Shown here piece by piece: positions 53,007 to 61,751 of a stretch of 64,000 bases of DNA. The DNA is from Paraktedonobacter sp964250225 (GTDB lineage Bacteria > Chloroflexota > Ktedonobacteria > Ktedonobacterales > Ktedonobacteraceae). The position numbers and the translations under genes were made by a program. The notes beneath the pieces were generated by a model that ran no database searches, was not told where the DNA came from, and was given only the letters and a program-made list of their open reading frames with translations. Each line of letters starts with the position of its first letter. The stretch's first letter is position 1. The stretch is from the NCBI GenBank assembly GCA_964250225.1, contig CAXUEY010000004.1, positions 9,999-73,998 of the forward strand, written 5' to 3'.

Positions 53007-54121
53007 GCGAGCCTCCTGACCAGGTTCTGATACACGTCCTGGAGTTGGTTGGCACAGCTGTCCCAGGTTGGTAATGCAAAAGAGGCTGGTGGCAGCACTG
53101 GCTCTTCAATTTGCTGTTGGACCGCCCGCGCCACCTCCCCTGGCGAACTGTGCAGAGGGATAGCACGCGCAAGACCCTGCTCCGCGATCTCTTGTAACCC
53201 GGAGGTGGCGGTAACCAGAACAGGCCGTCGGAGGGAAAGTGCTTCCATGACCGCGATGGGATGCGATTCGCATTCGCTGAGCAGTGCCACCAGGCTTGTT
53301 TGCGCGAGTAATTCAGCCATTGCCAGGCGTTCATGCGCAGGAATGGTGCGAATTTCTACGTGTGCAGCAACCCCAACCTGTTGCGCCAGGGCACGCAAGT
53401 TGTGCTCATAGGGACCGGCACCGACAATCAGCAGGCGCGCATTGGGACGCCACGAGCGTATGTGCGGGAGAGCGGTGATTAAATGCTGGTGTCCCTTAAA
53501 ACGTTCTAAACGCCCAACCGATGCGATCAACGTCTGGTCAGGGGGGAGAGGAGACTGAACCAACAGAGTGGGTAGTGTCGCGCCATTTGGGATCACCGTA
53601 AACTTCTCAGCAGGCAGGTGGAGCTTCTGGCGAAAATAGTCCGCTTCAAACTGTGAGACGCCAATGAAATGCGCGGCCCTGGCCATTAGGGGACGTAACA
53701 GCCGCCATTGCAGTCCTCTGATGCTATTGCGTAGCGGCGACGAATGTCCTCCCGTATGGAATGTGAGCAGATAAGGGAGACGCGCTTCCCTGGCGGCTAG
53801 CATGGCCAGCGGCGCCACAAAAGTGTGGCAGCCCTGACAGTGGACGAGATCCCACTGCCCCTGTTTGATGATCGCGCGCAACTCAGGAGCGAGATAATAA
53901 TCCCGCTGACGCGGCCAGGCCTGGACGCGTCGAATGTGCATACCCTCGCTCTCCTCCTCGCGCGGCAGAGGAGTTGCCAGCATCGTCGTTAAGATGGTGA
54001 TGTGATGCCCAAGCCGAGCGAGCCGCCGCCCAACTTCATAGACATGCGTTTCGATGCCGCCCATAAAGGGGTAGTAGCGTGGCGTTACCATTAAGATGTT
54101 GAGTTGCTTACTCATTTCCAT
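52994..54121 (-). CDS. Glycosyltransferase family 4, copy 2
   Basis: This 375-residue GT-B fold transferase has an acceptor-side glycine loop YYPFMGGIETHVYEVGRRL and a linker with IGVSQFEADYF. The donor side shows SVGRLERFKGHQHLI and LALLSECESHPIAVMEAL, with the acidic pair of the E(x7)E motif. It resembles capsule and exopolysaccharide mannosyl/galactosyltransferases. It starts 14 bases after the deacetylase gene and overlaps the next GT4, so it is part of the same operon. The sugar and linkage cannot be inferred. Confidence 0.93.
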   Translation of the reverse strand: MEMSKQLNILMVTPRYYPFMGGIETHVYEVGRRLARLGHHITILTTMLATPLPREEESEGMHIRRVQAWPRQRDYYLAPELRAIIKQGQWDLVHCQGCHTFVAPLAMLAAREARLPYLLTFHTGGHSSPLRNSIRGLQWRLLRPLMARAAHFIGVSQFEADYFRQKLHLPAEKFTVIPNGATLPTLLVQSPLPPDQTLIASVGRLERFKGHQHLITALPHIRSWRPNARLLIVGAGPYEHNLRALAQQVGVAAHVEIRTIPAHERLAMAELLAQTSLVALLSECESHPIAVMEALSLRRPVLVTATSGLQEIAEQGLARAIPLHSSPGEVARAVQQQIEEPVLPPASFALPTWDSCANQLQDVYQNLVRRLACVS

Positions 54122-54134
54122 AGATATCCAATTC

Positions 54135-55237
54135 TTATTGTTGGCGCATTATGTATTTAAACGTATGTCTCAACAAAGTAAGGGGCATTTTACCCAGGTG
54201 TACTAGCCAATCCCATAAACCTGAGGCTTTGGCCGCAACCATCAACCAATGTTGATCGACATCAACCACAATACGGTAGAGCAGATGTGGGTTGGTACGC
54301 AGTGTATTGACGCCATGAATGCTGGTCATTGCCCAGGGATAGGCGGCCTGTTTGGCTGCGTGCAGACCCTGTTCCGCGATATGTTCTGTTTTTCCGATGG
54401 GATAGGCAAAAACGCGTATAGGATGCCCTAATTGCTTCTCCAGTTCAGTGCCGCATTCACTGACCTCGTATTGTGCCTCCGCTGCATCGCTGAGATTGGC
54501 CAGTGTGGGATGGTTCATGGTGTGCGCGCCAAATGAAACCCACGCGCTCTGCTCCATCTCGCGCGCTTCCTCCCAGTTGAGTGGATACATACCCGGCTTC
54601 TGCCAGGCGCGATCTGCGGAGAAAGGCACAACGAGGGCTTTATATGCTGCGGCCAGGAAGTTTNNNNNNNNNNGACAAAAGACTGAGCAAAGCGCAATCC
54701 GGCATCGATAGTTCGCAAGAGAGCCTGACACTCTACTGAGTTTTGCAAATGATAGGTCACTCCTTGCAGCGTTGCTTCCGTCACATGTGTGTTCTGTATC
54801 AGGTATTCTGCTTCCTGCCACCAGAAGCGTCGTCCACTGGTGACATAGCCAGGGATCAGAAAGACTGTGATTGGCACCTCTAAGGTGCGGGCCAGGGGCA
54901 TGCCATAGGTGTAATGGTCGTGATATCCATCGTCAAAGGTCAGGGCCAGTAATGTGCGACGATCTTTGTTCTTCACCTGCCCTTTCGCGGGCTGGTAGAG
55001 TTCTTCCAGCGCGGCCTCAAGGTGTAGGATACGATAGTAGCGCTTCAGGTAAAGCACGTGTTTGTGCAAGTCTCCGCCAGATGCATTATGATAACAGAGA
55101 ACGACCAGCTTTTTGCCAGAGAGCCGCATCCACCAGCGGGCCAGCGCGACCAGCCCACTATAATACAGGCAGATATCCAGCAGCAATTCCAGGCGTCTGG
55201 CCGCTGATATCGGCCTTTTCTCACTATTTTGATCCAT
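54135..55237 (-). CDS. Polysaccharide deacetylase (NodB domain), interrupted by a gap
   Basis: One gene of about 367 codons is split by the 10-N gap at 54664-54673. The N-terminal part has VVLCYHNASGG and the NodB motif LTFDDGYHDHY, with the catalytic Asp and metal Asp. The part after the gap has VSFGAHTMNHPTLANLS (metal His pair) and RVFAYPIGKTEH. The two pieces are in different frames across the 10 Ns; a true gap length of 2 modulo 3 restores one frame. It is not necessarily a pseudogene. The enzyme removes acetyl groups from glycan chains, suiting the operon. An N-terminal hydrophobic segment (LLLDICLYYSGLVALARW) may tether it to the membrane. Confidence 0.88.
54664..54673. other. Assembly gap (10 N) inside the deacetylase gene
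   Basis: Ten ambiguous bases. The reading frames on both sides show that the real length is 2 modulo 3 if the gene is intact. Confidence 0.98.
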
Positions 55238-55314
55238 ACGTTTGTACTTTTATCCTTCGCATCTACTAAAATGGCCTGCCATGATTATTTCTACTATATG
55301 AGCATATATATAAT

Positions 55315-56943
55315 TTATTCTCGCCGATATGTTTCAGTGACTTCTTCCCGTTCATCTTGCGAGAGACGCACCAAACGTGGGGCAGGCCGTATAGGCACGT
55401 AATGATTATTTTCGTTGGTGGATGGCGATGCCTTTGCCCGTGGAACAGATGCCAGGCGGATCGTAGGCTGAAGGTGCAGATCGTTTGCAAAGCCAAATTC
55501 CGCGTTTGTGGCTTGCTGTGGCAGGACTATCGCCGTCAGGGTCAGGGTATCCGCCAGCCAGACAGGCTGTATCAAGGTATCAGTGCGCCAAACTGGTTCT
55601 CTGGTAATATTCTCCAACTCTTCCGCAAAAAGGTCCGTGTGAGCTCCTGGTAGGACTGATCCAGTGGCGCGAGTGGCTCTATAGACGGTGGGAAACATAC
55701 AGACAGCTTCGATGCACATGGCGGCAAACCAGCCAAGACTCAGACCCGTCAAACCGCCCAAATGCACGCCCAGCGCGGAACCTCCCACTTCGAGCAGGCC
55801 TGTGGCAACAGTAATCCATGTAGTAGGCGCGACACGCCCATGAACACGCTGCACTGCGATATAGTGCCCCTTGATGATAAAGGGGAATGTTTCAATGGAG
55901 AGGATGCGCAGACTCCAGGTTGCTTGTACTGCGTAGGTATGTCCGAAGAGTCCCAAAATTTGTTGGGTACCCAGGAGAAAAGCCACATTGAGCAATACAG
56001 TGGCAGCAAAGGCCAGGCTTAACGTCAGGCGTATTTTGCGCGCCAGGGTATGCGGTTGGGCAGCGCTCACCGCGTAGAGCACCAGGGTCAGGGAGTACGC
56101 GACGGTATTGCCAATGCTGGAAAGGTTCCAGGAGATATAAAACCAGGCATTCATCGTCGTTGAAAGTGCGACCGTTACTAGCACAGGCAGCAACAGCGAT
56201 GGAGCCTGCAGGGCCAGGTTGAGCGTGTGATGTTTGATAGCTTCGCGCCCCAGTTTGCGTAGGAAGCCAAAGCGTGGGAGCACGTTTTTTCCTGGTTTGA
56301 CGCCTTTCCATACGGCAATACAGGCCAGAATCAGTAACGAAGCGACATTCCCGATCATCCATGTTGCGTAAATCGTCAGTCCCGTCGTTTTCGAGAGCCA
56401 GAACCCTGCTAGAAAAAGCGCCGCCAGTTTCACTACCGCGAACAGTGTATTGCGTCCAAGCTGCAATCCGCCCTGGAGCAGACCAATCAGTGCCTGGTCC
56501 AGCACGAGCGTAATCGCGGTCACGCTGACTCCCAATGCAAACAGCAGCACACTACCGACATTTGCGCGCAAGCCCGCCAGATCAGTTGAGGCATAGGGGG
56601 CAAGCAGAGCAACCAGGATACCCAGGCCTAAGCTCACACAGCCCACCACGAGTAAAGCGGTGCTAATGAGTTGTGCTTCCTGACCTTTCTGGCGTGGCAG
56701 TTCTCCCACAAGAAGCGTTCCCAGACCCAGCATGCCAAATGTCCCAAGTAAGGTCATGGTGGAAATAGCTGCCGAAGCAAAACCTACTGCGGCTGGCGAA
56801 AATTGTCGCGCAGCTACCCACCAGTAGGCAAAACCAACCAGCGCGGTCACGCCAGTGGTTCCCACCAGGGATGCAGCATTGCTGAGCAGAGTGTTATTCG
56901 CCTGTATCCATCGGGATATGAGGTTAGTGTGAGTAGTTTCCAT
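55315..56943 (-). CDS. Polysaccharide flippase-like membrane protein
   Basis: This 542-residue protein has about 12 to 14 membrane helices covering residues 15-430 and a polar C-terminal tail of about 110 residues. The N-terminal part TTGVTALVGFAYWWVAAR, then GFASAAISTMTLLGTFGMLG, is typical of Wzx/MurJ-MOP superfamily proteins, which move lipid-linked glycans across the membrane. Members often lie next to GT4 and GT2 genes as here. The long cytoplasmic tail is unusual for a flippase and could be a regulatory or binding part. It lies 77 bases upstream of the deacetylase gene in the same direction. Confidence 0.88.
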   Translation of the reverse strand: METTHTNLISRWIQANNTLLSNAASLVGTTGVTALVGFAYWWVAARQFSPAAVGFASAAISTMTLLGTFGMLGLGTLLVGELPRQKGQEAQLISTALLVVGCVSLGLGILVALLAPYASTDLAGLRANVGSVLLFALGVSVTAITLVLDQALIGLLQGGLQLGRNTLFAVVKLAALFLAGFWLSKTTGLTIYATWMIGNVASLLILACIAVWKGVKPGKNVLPRFGFLRKLGREAIKHHTLNLALQAPSLLLPVLVTVALSTTMNAWFYISWNLSSIGNTVAYSLTLVLYAVSAAQPHTLARKIRLTLSLAFAATVLLNVAFLLGTQQILGLFGHTYAVQATWSLRILSIETFPFIIKGHYIAVQRVHGRVAPTTWITVATGLLEVGGSALGVHLGGLTGLSLGWFAAMCIEAVCMFPTVYRATRATGSVLPGAHTDLFAEELENITREPVWRTDTLIQPVWLADTLTLTAIVLPQQATNAEFGFANDLHLQPTIRLASVPRAKASPSTNENNHYVPIRPAPRLVRLSQDEREEVTETYRRE

Positions 56944-57011
56944 ACAGGAAAATTGTACTCCACGACGACGATTTACACAACAATGCCAGCTAGAATGGCT
57001 ACAACGGCCCT

Positions 57012-58013
57012 CTATGAGAGGCGTTTCGCAATAGTTTCGAGCCGTGGCTCTGCTATTCGTGAGCGAAAAACATGCGATACTCTGCCCACGAGATATCCTG
57101 CAACTGTTGTTGTAAAGCCAACGATAATCATCCAGGCACGTATAAAGCCTGCCAGATCACCGCGCATACCATCGCGTAGACCCCTCATAAAGCCACGAGG
57201 CAAGATCTGGCGTGTGTACGCCTGTTCCGTTGCCAGCGCATCGTTCGTGCCTATGTACCGGCGTATCGCTGCTTTTGAGAGACCTTCTGCATAGCAACGG
57301 GAGCGAAAATAACGTCCATTGATACGCTGGAGTGGAATGCGATGGCCGGAGATCGCATTTGGATCACAGAGAAAGAATTTATCGGGCCAGTGTTGACGAG
57401 CACGCAGGCAGAGTTCAATCTCTTCACAACCTAGCGGCAAACCTTTCCCCTCTGATCTGCCCAGATTGGTTCTGAATCCGCCAACTGTCTCAAAAACTTC
57501 ACGTCGCATACAGGTATTTCCACCAAAGGCACTGCGTACTCTACTGACCTGGCCGTGCCAGTCTTGATAACTACAGCCAAGCACCCAGTAAAATTCTTGC
57601 GGGAACCACGCGGGTGCCTGATCTGGCCAGAGCGGTTCTACTATGCCACCGGCGCCCAGAACTTGCGAGTCCTGACAGCATTGGCCCGTCAGCTCTAACC
57701 AGCGAGGGTGCGCGACTGCATCGTCATCCAGAAAAGCGACTAGATCTCCCCGCGCGGCTGCTACTCCGCTGTTGCGCGCACCCGATAAGCCCCTCGGCTC
57801 CGTATTTTCGATGACTTGCACATCTGCAAGGGTAGCCTGAGCTCGTGCAAATAGGGCAGCATTGTGATCAACTACTACGATCAGCTCATACGCGGGCAGG
57901 CTCTGCTGTTGGATAGATTGCACGGCGGCTAGCAGATCTTCCCAACGCTGCTCGGTATAGGTGCAAATAATAACTGAGATGAGGGGAGTGGTCTTAATCA
58001 TGCTCTTTACCAT
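57012..58013 (-). CDS. Glycosyltransferase family 2
   Basis: This 333-residue GT-A transferase has PLISVIICTYTEQRWEDLL, LIVVVDHNAALF and AFLDDDAVAHPRWLE, a DDD metal site. A further block, RSEGKGLPLGCEEIELCLRA, holds the ED/EE acids that act near the acceptor. The C-terminal 80 residues contain one or two hydrophobic segments (FIRAWMIIVGFTTTVAGYLVG). An ATG four codons later (58001) is an alternative start; neither has a clear ribosome site. It precedes the flippase gene by 68 bases. Confidence 0.91.
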   Translation of the reverse strand: MVKSMIKTTPLISVIICTYTEQRWEDLLAAVQSIQQQSLPAYELIVVVDHNAALFARAQATLADVQVIENTEPRGLSGARNSGVAAARGDLVAFLDDDAVAHPRWLELTGQCCQDSQVLGAGGIVEPLWPDQAPAWFPQEFYWVLGCSYQDWHGQVSRVRSAFGGNTCMRREVFETVGGFRTNLGRSEGKGLPLGCEEIELCLRARQHWPDKFFLCDPNAISGHRIPLQRINGRYFRSRCYAEGLSKAAIRRYIGTNDALATEQAYTRQILPRGFMRGLRDGMRGDLAGFIRAWMIIVGFTTTVAGYLVGRVSHVFRSRIAEPRLETIAKRLS

Positions 58014-58160
58014 GTTTCTGGAAATGGGTAAGTATGGTAGTGCCGCGGCGGATATGTTGCCAGAGGCGCATATGTGTATGAGTGTACCATTGTCGCATAG
58101 GATAGATGAATAACCTGTACTTTCTTTTTAGGACGAACAGCATAGATGCCGAGCGTCTCA

Positions 58161-59063
58161 CTATTTTTGCTTATAGACTCTGACATAATTAATATCAAAG
58201 GTTTGTGGCAAAGGGGTCGAAGCGTTGACGGGATTGCCCCATTGGCCATTTGAGATGGCTGTGTTGATAATGAGATACATTGGTTGATTGGGAACATGAT
58301 GCGTTGCCGAGCACACCACCTGCCCATCAACGGACCAGGTGAGCTTATTGGGTTCCCAGTCCAGCGAGAATACGTGAAAACCCTGGGAATAGTCAGGGCC
58401 GGTAAAGCTGCAATAATCTCTGCCGCCGGTATAATGGTTGACCGTATAAAAGGTATGGGGGTCTTGTCCCAACATTTCCATCATATCAATCTCATCCGCA
58501 ACCTGTGTTGTTGCAGGGGCGGTGAGCAGCCACATGGCGGGCCATACGCCTTTCCCAGCGGGCAGTTTGGCGCGAATATCGATTCTTCCATAGGTAAAGG
58601 TGAACGTGGGTGTATCACTCAGCGTTTCGGTGGTAATGGCTCCTGTGGCATACGCCTTGCCGTTCGTGGCGTTGCGATTAGTGGTGATCGTCAACATGCC
58701 ATCGTGGACGTGCAATTGGTTGGGGCTGATCACAGAACTATATGTGTAGCCGAGGCAGCAGCCCTGCTGTTGATTGCCGCCCAGGTTATTGACAGCATAC
58801 CATTTGCTGCTATCAAGCTGGTGCCCCTGAAACTCATCATCCCATGTCAGTGTGTAGCCTGCCAGCGCGGTGGATTGCGTGGTTGCAGTGGGCGTAAGAG
58901 TAGGAGGCAGTATGCGCGTGGCACTAGTCTGCGTACAATTCTCGCTACATGTGCTCTTTGCTGCCAGCGAGAGATGGGCAGAGAAATAAATATTGTAAGC
59001 GGAAAACGAAATAGCTAGTATTCCAGCAATGCAAAAAATAAGGAAACCTATCCGACGCGGCAT
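58161..59063 (-). CDS. Glycoside hydrolase family 16 beta-glucanase, secreted
   Basis: The ATG at 59063 has AGGAGG 7 bases upstream and gives 300 residues with a signal anchor (IGFLIFCIAGILAISFSA). The GH16 fold follows: LTWDDEFQGHQLDSSKWY, IRAKLPAGKGVWPAMWLL, and the active-site strand DEIDMMEMLG, with Glu191, Asp193 and Glu196 in the ExDxxE pattern of laminarinase/lichenase-type enzymes. It ends with FDINYVRVYKQ, the usual last strand. It should cut beta-1,3 or beta-1,3-1,4 glucans outside the cell. As first gene of the polysaccharide operon, it may trim the operon's own polymer or feed on fungal glucan. Confidence 0.93.
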   Translation of the reverse strand: MPRRIGFLIFCIAGILAISFSAYNIYFSAHLSLAAKSTCSENCTQTSATRILPPTLTPTATTQSTALAGYTLTWDDEFQGHQLDSSKWYAVNNLGGNQQQGCCLGYTYSSVISPNQLHVHDGMLTITTNRNATNGKAYATGAITTETLSDTPTFTFTYGRIDIRAKLPAGKGVWPAMWLLTAPATTQVADEIDMMEMLGQDPHTFYTVNHYTGGRDYCSFTGPDYSQGFHVFSLDWEPNKLTWSVDGQVVCSATHHVPNQPMYLIINTAISNGQWGNPVNASTPLPQTFDINYVRVYKQK

Positions 59064-59114
59064 GCTTTTTCCTCCTTGAGTTTTGGGAAATCTTTCAGAT
59101 GATATCCGATTGAG

Positions 59115-59143
59115 ATTATATCCCACCATTGTGCGATTGCACA
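59115..59143 (-). promoter_or_regulatory. Promoter and operator at the head of the polysaccharide operon
   Basis: On the minus strand, TGTGCA (59138-59143) and a perfect TATAAT (59115-59120) are 17 bases apart, about 50 bases before the GH16 start. The dyad TGTGC-GATT-GCACA at 59130-59143 covers the -35, so a dimeric repressor could block it. Confidence 0.6.
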
Positions 59144-59328
59144 GCCTATGAGAGAGAATGGCTAGTTTAGCATATCTTTCCTTTGTCTTTATCGATACAG
59201 AAACTCACCCCTTGTAATCTTCCCACTGCTTTGCCTACCTGTGATACAATACTGAAAAAGCTGAGCAGACAAAATGAACCTACGTTCTGCCGAGGAAACC
59301 TTTCACCGCACAAACAGGAGCAAAAAGT

Positions 59329-59691
59329 ATGGCGACACGTGAGGAATTGCGCGAGGCACTCGATGACTATGTAACCCAGGCCCAGAAAAATGAGCGCGTG
59401 GTGCGTTCGCTGCGCAACTGGAATTGCAATGTCTATGTGGAGGCCACCGATATTCAGGCCGCGTTCACTCTGGCTATTAAGAATAGTCAGACCAGCGTTC
59501 ACGATGGCCAGTTTGAGCAGCCTGACCTGATTGTGCGCGGCAGCAGCGAGGATCTGGCCAATATTTTTTGGTGCGATGCCAATCCCGCCTCGAATTATAT
59601 GCAGGGGGCGGTGAAAATCCAGGGGTCACAGGACCATGTCATGCGCCTGGATGCGATGGCTCTGCTGATCTATATGAGTGTCAATCAATAA
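59329..59691 (+). CDS. SCP2-type sterol-carrier-domain protein
   Basis: This 120-residue protein is one SCP2 domain. The N-terminal helix (EELREALDDYVTQAQKNERVV) is followed by beta strands carrying polar/hydrophobic alternation (QPDLIVRGSSEDLANIFW) and the conserved end GAVKIQGSQDHVMRLDAMALL. SCP2 domains hold lipids or acyl-CoA in a hydrophobic tunnel. No signal peptide is visible, so it is cytoplasmic. It is monocistronic: a TACAAT at 59245-59250 could be its -10, and a strong hairpin follows the stop. Confidence 0.85.
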   Translation: MATREELREALDDYVTQAQKNERVVRSLRNWNCNVYVEATDIQAAFTLAIKNSQTSVHDGQFEQPDLIVRGSSEDLANIFWCDANPASNYMQGAVKIQGSQDHVMRLDAMALLIYMSVNQ

Positions 59692-59737
59692 TCACTCTCT
59701 CGCTCAGGCGGAGAGTTTTCCCCACCAAGCTGAGTAA

Positions 59738-59783
59738 GCGCGTGGTGCTTGAAAATATTTCGCCTCTTTCAAGCACCACGCGC
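59738..59783. terminator. 17-bp hairpin between convergent SCP2 and ABC genes
   Basis: Arms 59738-59754 and 59767-59783 are perfect reverse complements with a 12-base loop. The flanks are pyrimidine-rich on the plus side, without a long T run. It can serve as terminator for both convergent genes. Confidence 0.75.
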
Positions 59784-59793
59784 CTTCTTCAGA

Positions 59794-61629
59794 CTACAAA
59801 CCCGCCAGCGCGGGATCGACCTCCACAAAACCCTCGCCGGGCCGGTAATCGGGCGATTGGTGGCGGAAGTAGGTGTTGTAGAGCTGCGCGTAGTGGCCAG
59901 CCTGCCGCAACAGAGCCTCGTGATTGCCCTCTTCGACGACCCGCCCGCGATTGAGCACGAGAATGCGGTCGGCGTGCTCAATCGTAGAGAGGCGGTGTGC
60001 GATGAGAATGGCGGTGCGCTGCTTGAGAAGAATGTCCAGCCCCTCCTGAATCTGGGCCTCGGTGAGCGGATCAACACTGGCCGTGGCTTCGTCGAGAATG
60101 AGAATGGCCGGGTCTTGCAGGAGCACACGTGCCAGCGCCACCAGCTGGCGCTGACCCATCGAGAGCGCCCGTCCTGCCTCGCCAACGAGCGTCTCCAGAC
60201 CTTCCGGCAAGGCCTCCAACCAGTCACCCTGCCCGATGCTGCGCGCGACCGCCTCGACCTCGGCGTCGCTGGCCGTTGGGCGCGCGTAGCGTATATTCTC
60301 GGTGACGGTGCCTGAGAAGAGGAAAGGGGACTGTGGCACAATGCCCAGGTGCCGATGATACTCGCGCAAATCAAAGCTGCGAATGTCGCACCCATCGATG
60401 AGCAGTTCGCCGCCCTGGTACTCGTAGAAGCGCGCAATCAGTTTGGCCAGGCTGGACTTGCCCGCGCCAGTATGTCCAACGATGGCGATGGTCTCGCCCG
60501 GCTGGATGGTCAAGTTGAAGTTGGTCAGGACGTTCTGGCGCTCATCGTAGCTGAAAAAGAGCTTGCGAAACTCGATCTGGCCGCGCAGATTCTCCACCGG
60601 CTCGCTCGCGTGCTGGTGGACGCGTGGCTCGGCATCCAGCAGGGCGAAGACGCGTTCGCTGGCCGCCAGACCTAGCTGGAACTGGCTCCAGAACGAGGCA
60701 ATGCTGGTCAAGGGAAACCAGATCAGGCCCATGCTTTGCACAAAGAGAAACCAGTCGCCAGGGGAGATACTGTGTGAGAGCACGCTGCGTCCACCGAAGT
60801 AGACCACGATGGTCGTGCCGAGGTTGGCGACCAGGAAGAGCAATGGGAAAACACCATCATAGATAAAGCCCGAACGCACGCTCACATGGTATGACTGCTC
60901 GTTAATCTTCACGAACTCGTCATACATATTCTGCTCTTGTCGAAAGTTCTTGGCCACGGTGATCCCGCTGACTACCTCCTGCACATTGGCGTTGACGCGT
61001 GCCAGTGAGCGCTGCGAGCGCTGGGTCGCGCGCCGCGCAATATACCGGAAGCCCAGGGCTATCCCAATAATCGCCGGGACAATCGTCAGCGCCAGCAGAG
61101 CCAGGTAGACGTTCCTAAAGAAGAGGATGGCTACCAGCAGGAAGAAGAGCAGGATCTGGCTGAGCAGATTCAGTGTCAACGTCACGACCGTCGCAAAATT
61201 CTCGGTATCCGAGGTCACGCGGCTGACGATCTTGCCCGACGAAAAGCTGTCGTAGAAGGACATATCCCGGTCCATGACGGCGGAAAAAGCATCTTCGCGC
61301 AGGAGCAATACAACGTGACCTACCGCGCGTGCCGTGCTGCGCAGGCGGAAAAAGTTGAAGACCCACGAGAGAATGCCTGCGACCAGGATGGCTGCGATCA
61401 GCCCGGCGATGGTTTGCAGCGTCTTCGAGGTGATCAGTGTGTCGAGTCCACGCGAAACCAGCAGCGGGAAGGCGGTATCGACCAGCGAACTGAGCACCAC
61501 CATCACCGCGACCAGGATCATCAGCTTCAGTTTTGCGCGAAAATACGTCACAATGCGCCTGACGAGGGCGCGATCTGTATATTGGCGGTCATATGCTTCG
61601 GCGTCCAGACCGTCCATGATAAAACCCAT
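59794..61629 (-). CDS. ABC exporter half-transporter, catalytic-site partner
   Basis: This 611-residue protein has a six-helix membrane domain (about 30-325) and an ATPase domain: Walker A GHTGAGKSS, signature LSMGQ, Walker B ILILDEATASVD with catalytic Glu, H-loop IAHRLST. It pairs with the gene upstream on the same strand. Its signature is altered (LSMGQ) while its Walker B is normal, the mirror of its partner. Heterodimers of the TM287/288 and BmrCD type show this pattern. The substrate could be a drug, a lipid or a peptide. The start may also be the ATG four codons later. Confidence 0.93.
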   Translation of the reverse strand: MGFIMDGLDAEAYDRQYTDRALVRRIVTYFRAKLKLMILVAVMVVLSSLVDTAFPLLVSRGLDTLITSKTLQTIAGLIAAILVAGILSWVFNFFRLRSTARAVGHVVLLLREDAFSAVMDRDMSFYDSFSSGKIVSRVTSDTENFATVVTLTLNLLSQILLFFLLVAILFFRNVYLALLALTIVPAIIGIALGFRYIARRATQRSQRSLARVNANVQEVVSGITVAKNFRQEQNMYDEFVKINEQSYHVSVRSGFIYDGVFPLLFLVANLGTTIVVYFGGRSVLSHSISPGDWFLFVQSMGLIWFPLTSIASFWSQFQLGLAASERVFALLDAEPRVHQHASEPVENLRGQIEFRKLFFSYDERQNVLTNFNLTIQPGETIAIVGHTGAGKSSLAKLIARFYEYQGGELLIDGCDIRSFDLREYHRHLGIVPQSPFLFSGTVTENIRYARPTASDAEVEAVARSIGQGDWLEALPEGLETLVGEAGRALSMGQRQLVALARVLLQDPAILILDEATASVDPLTEAQIQEGLDILLKQRTAILIAHRLSTIEHADRILVLNRGRVVEEGNHEALLRQAGHYAQLYNTYFRHQSPDYRPGEGFVEVDPALAGL

Positions 61630-61687
61630 AATATGTGCTTCCCTCTCAATGCGAAGTCCCTTGACCTCTGTGATGTATCAACGTATC

Positions 61688-61744
61688 CAACCTCAAGGCG
61701 CTGGAGTCCAGATGACGACTCGCTGATGATGCGCCTTGAGGTTG
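61688..61744. repeat. 14-bp inverted repeat between the two ABC exporter genes
   Basis: CAACCTCAAGGCGC at 61688-61701 and its reverse complement at 61731-61744 enclose a 29-base loop with a smaller inner stem (GAGTC/GACTC). It follows the stop of the first ABC gene. No T run follows, so it may stabilise or attenuate the transcript rather than end it. Confidence 0.65.
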
Positions 61745-61751
61745 CTGCAAA

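Noticed and set aside
54500..54830. Frameshifted deacetylase pseudogene
   Set aside because: The frame change falls exactly at the 10-N gap, so it is most simply an unknown gap length.
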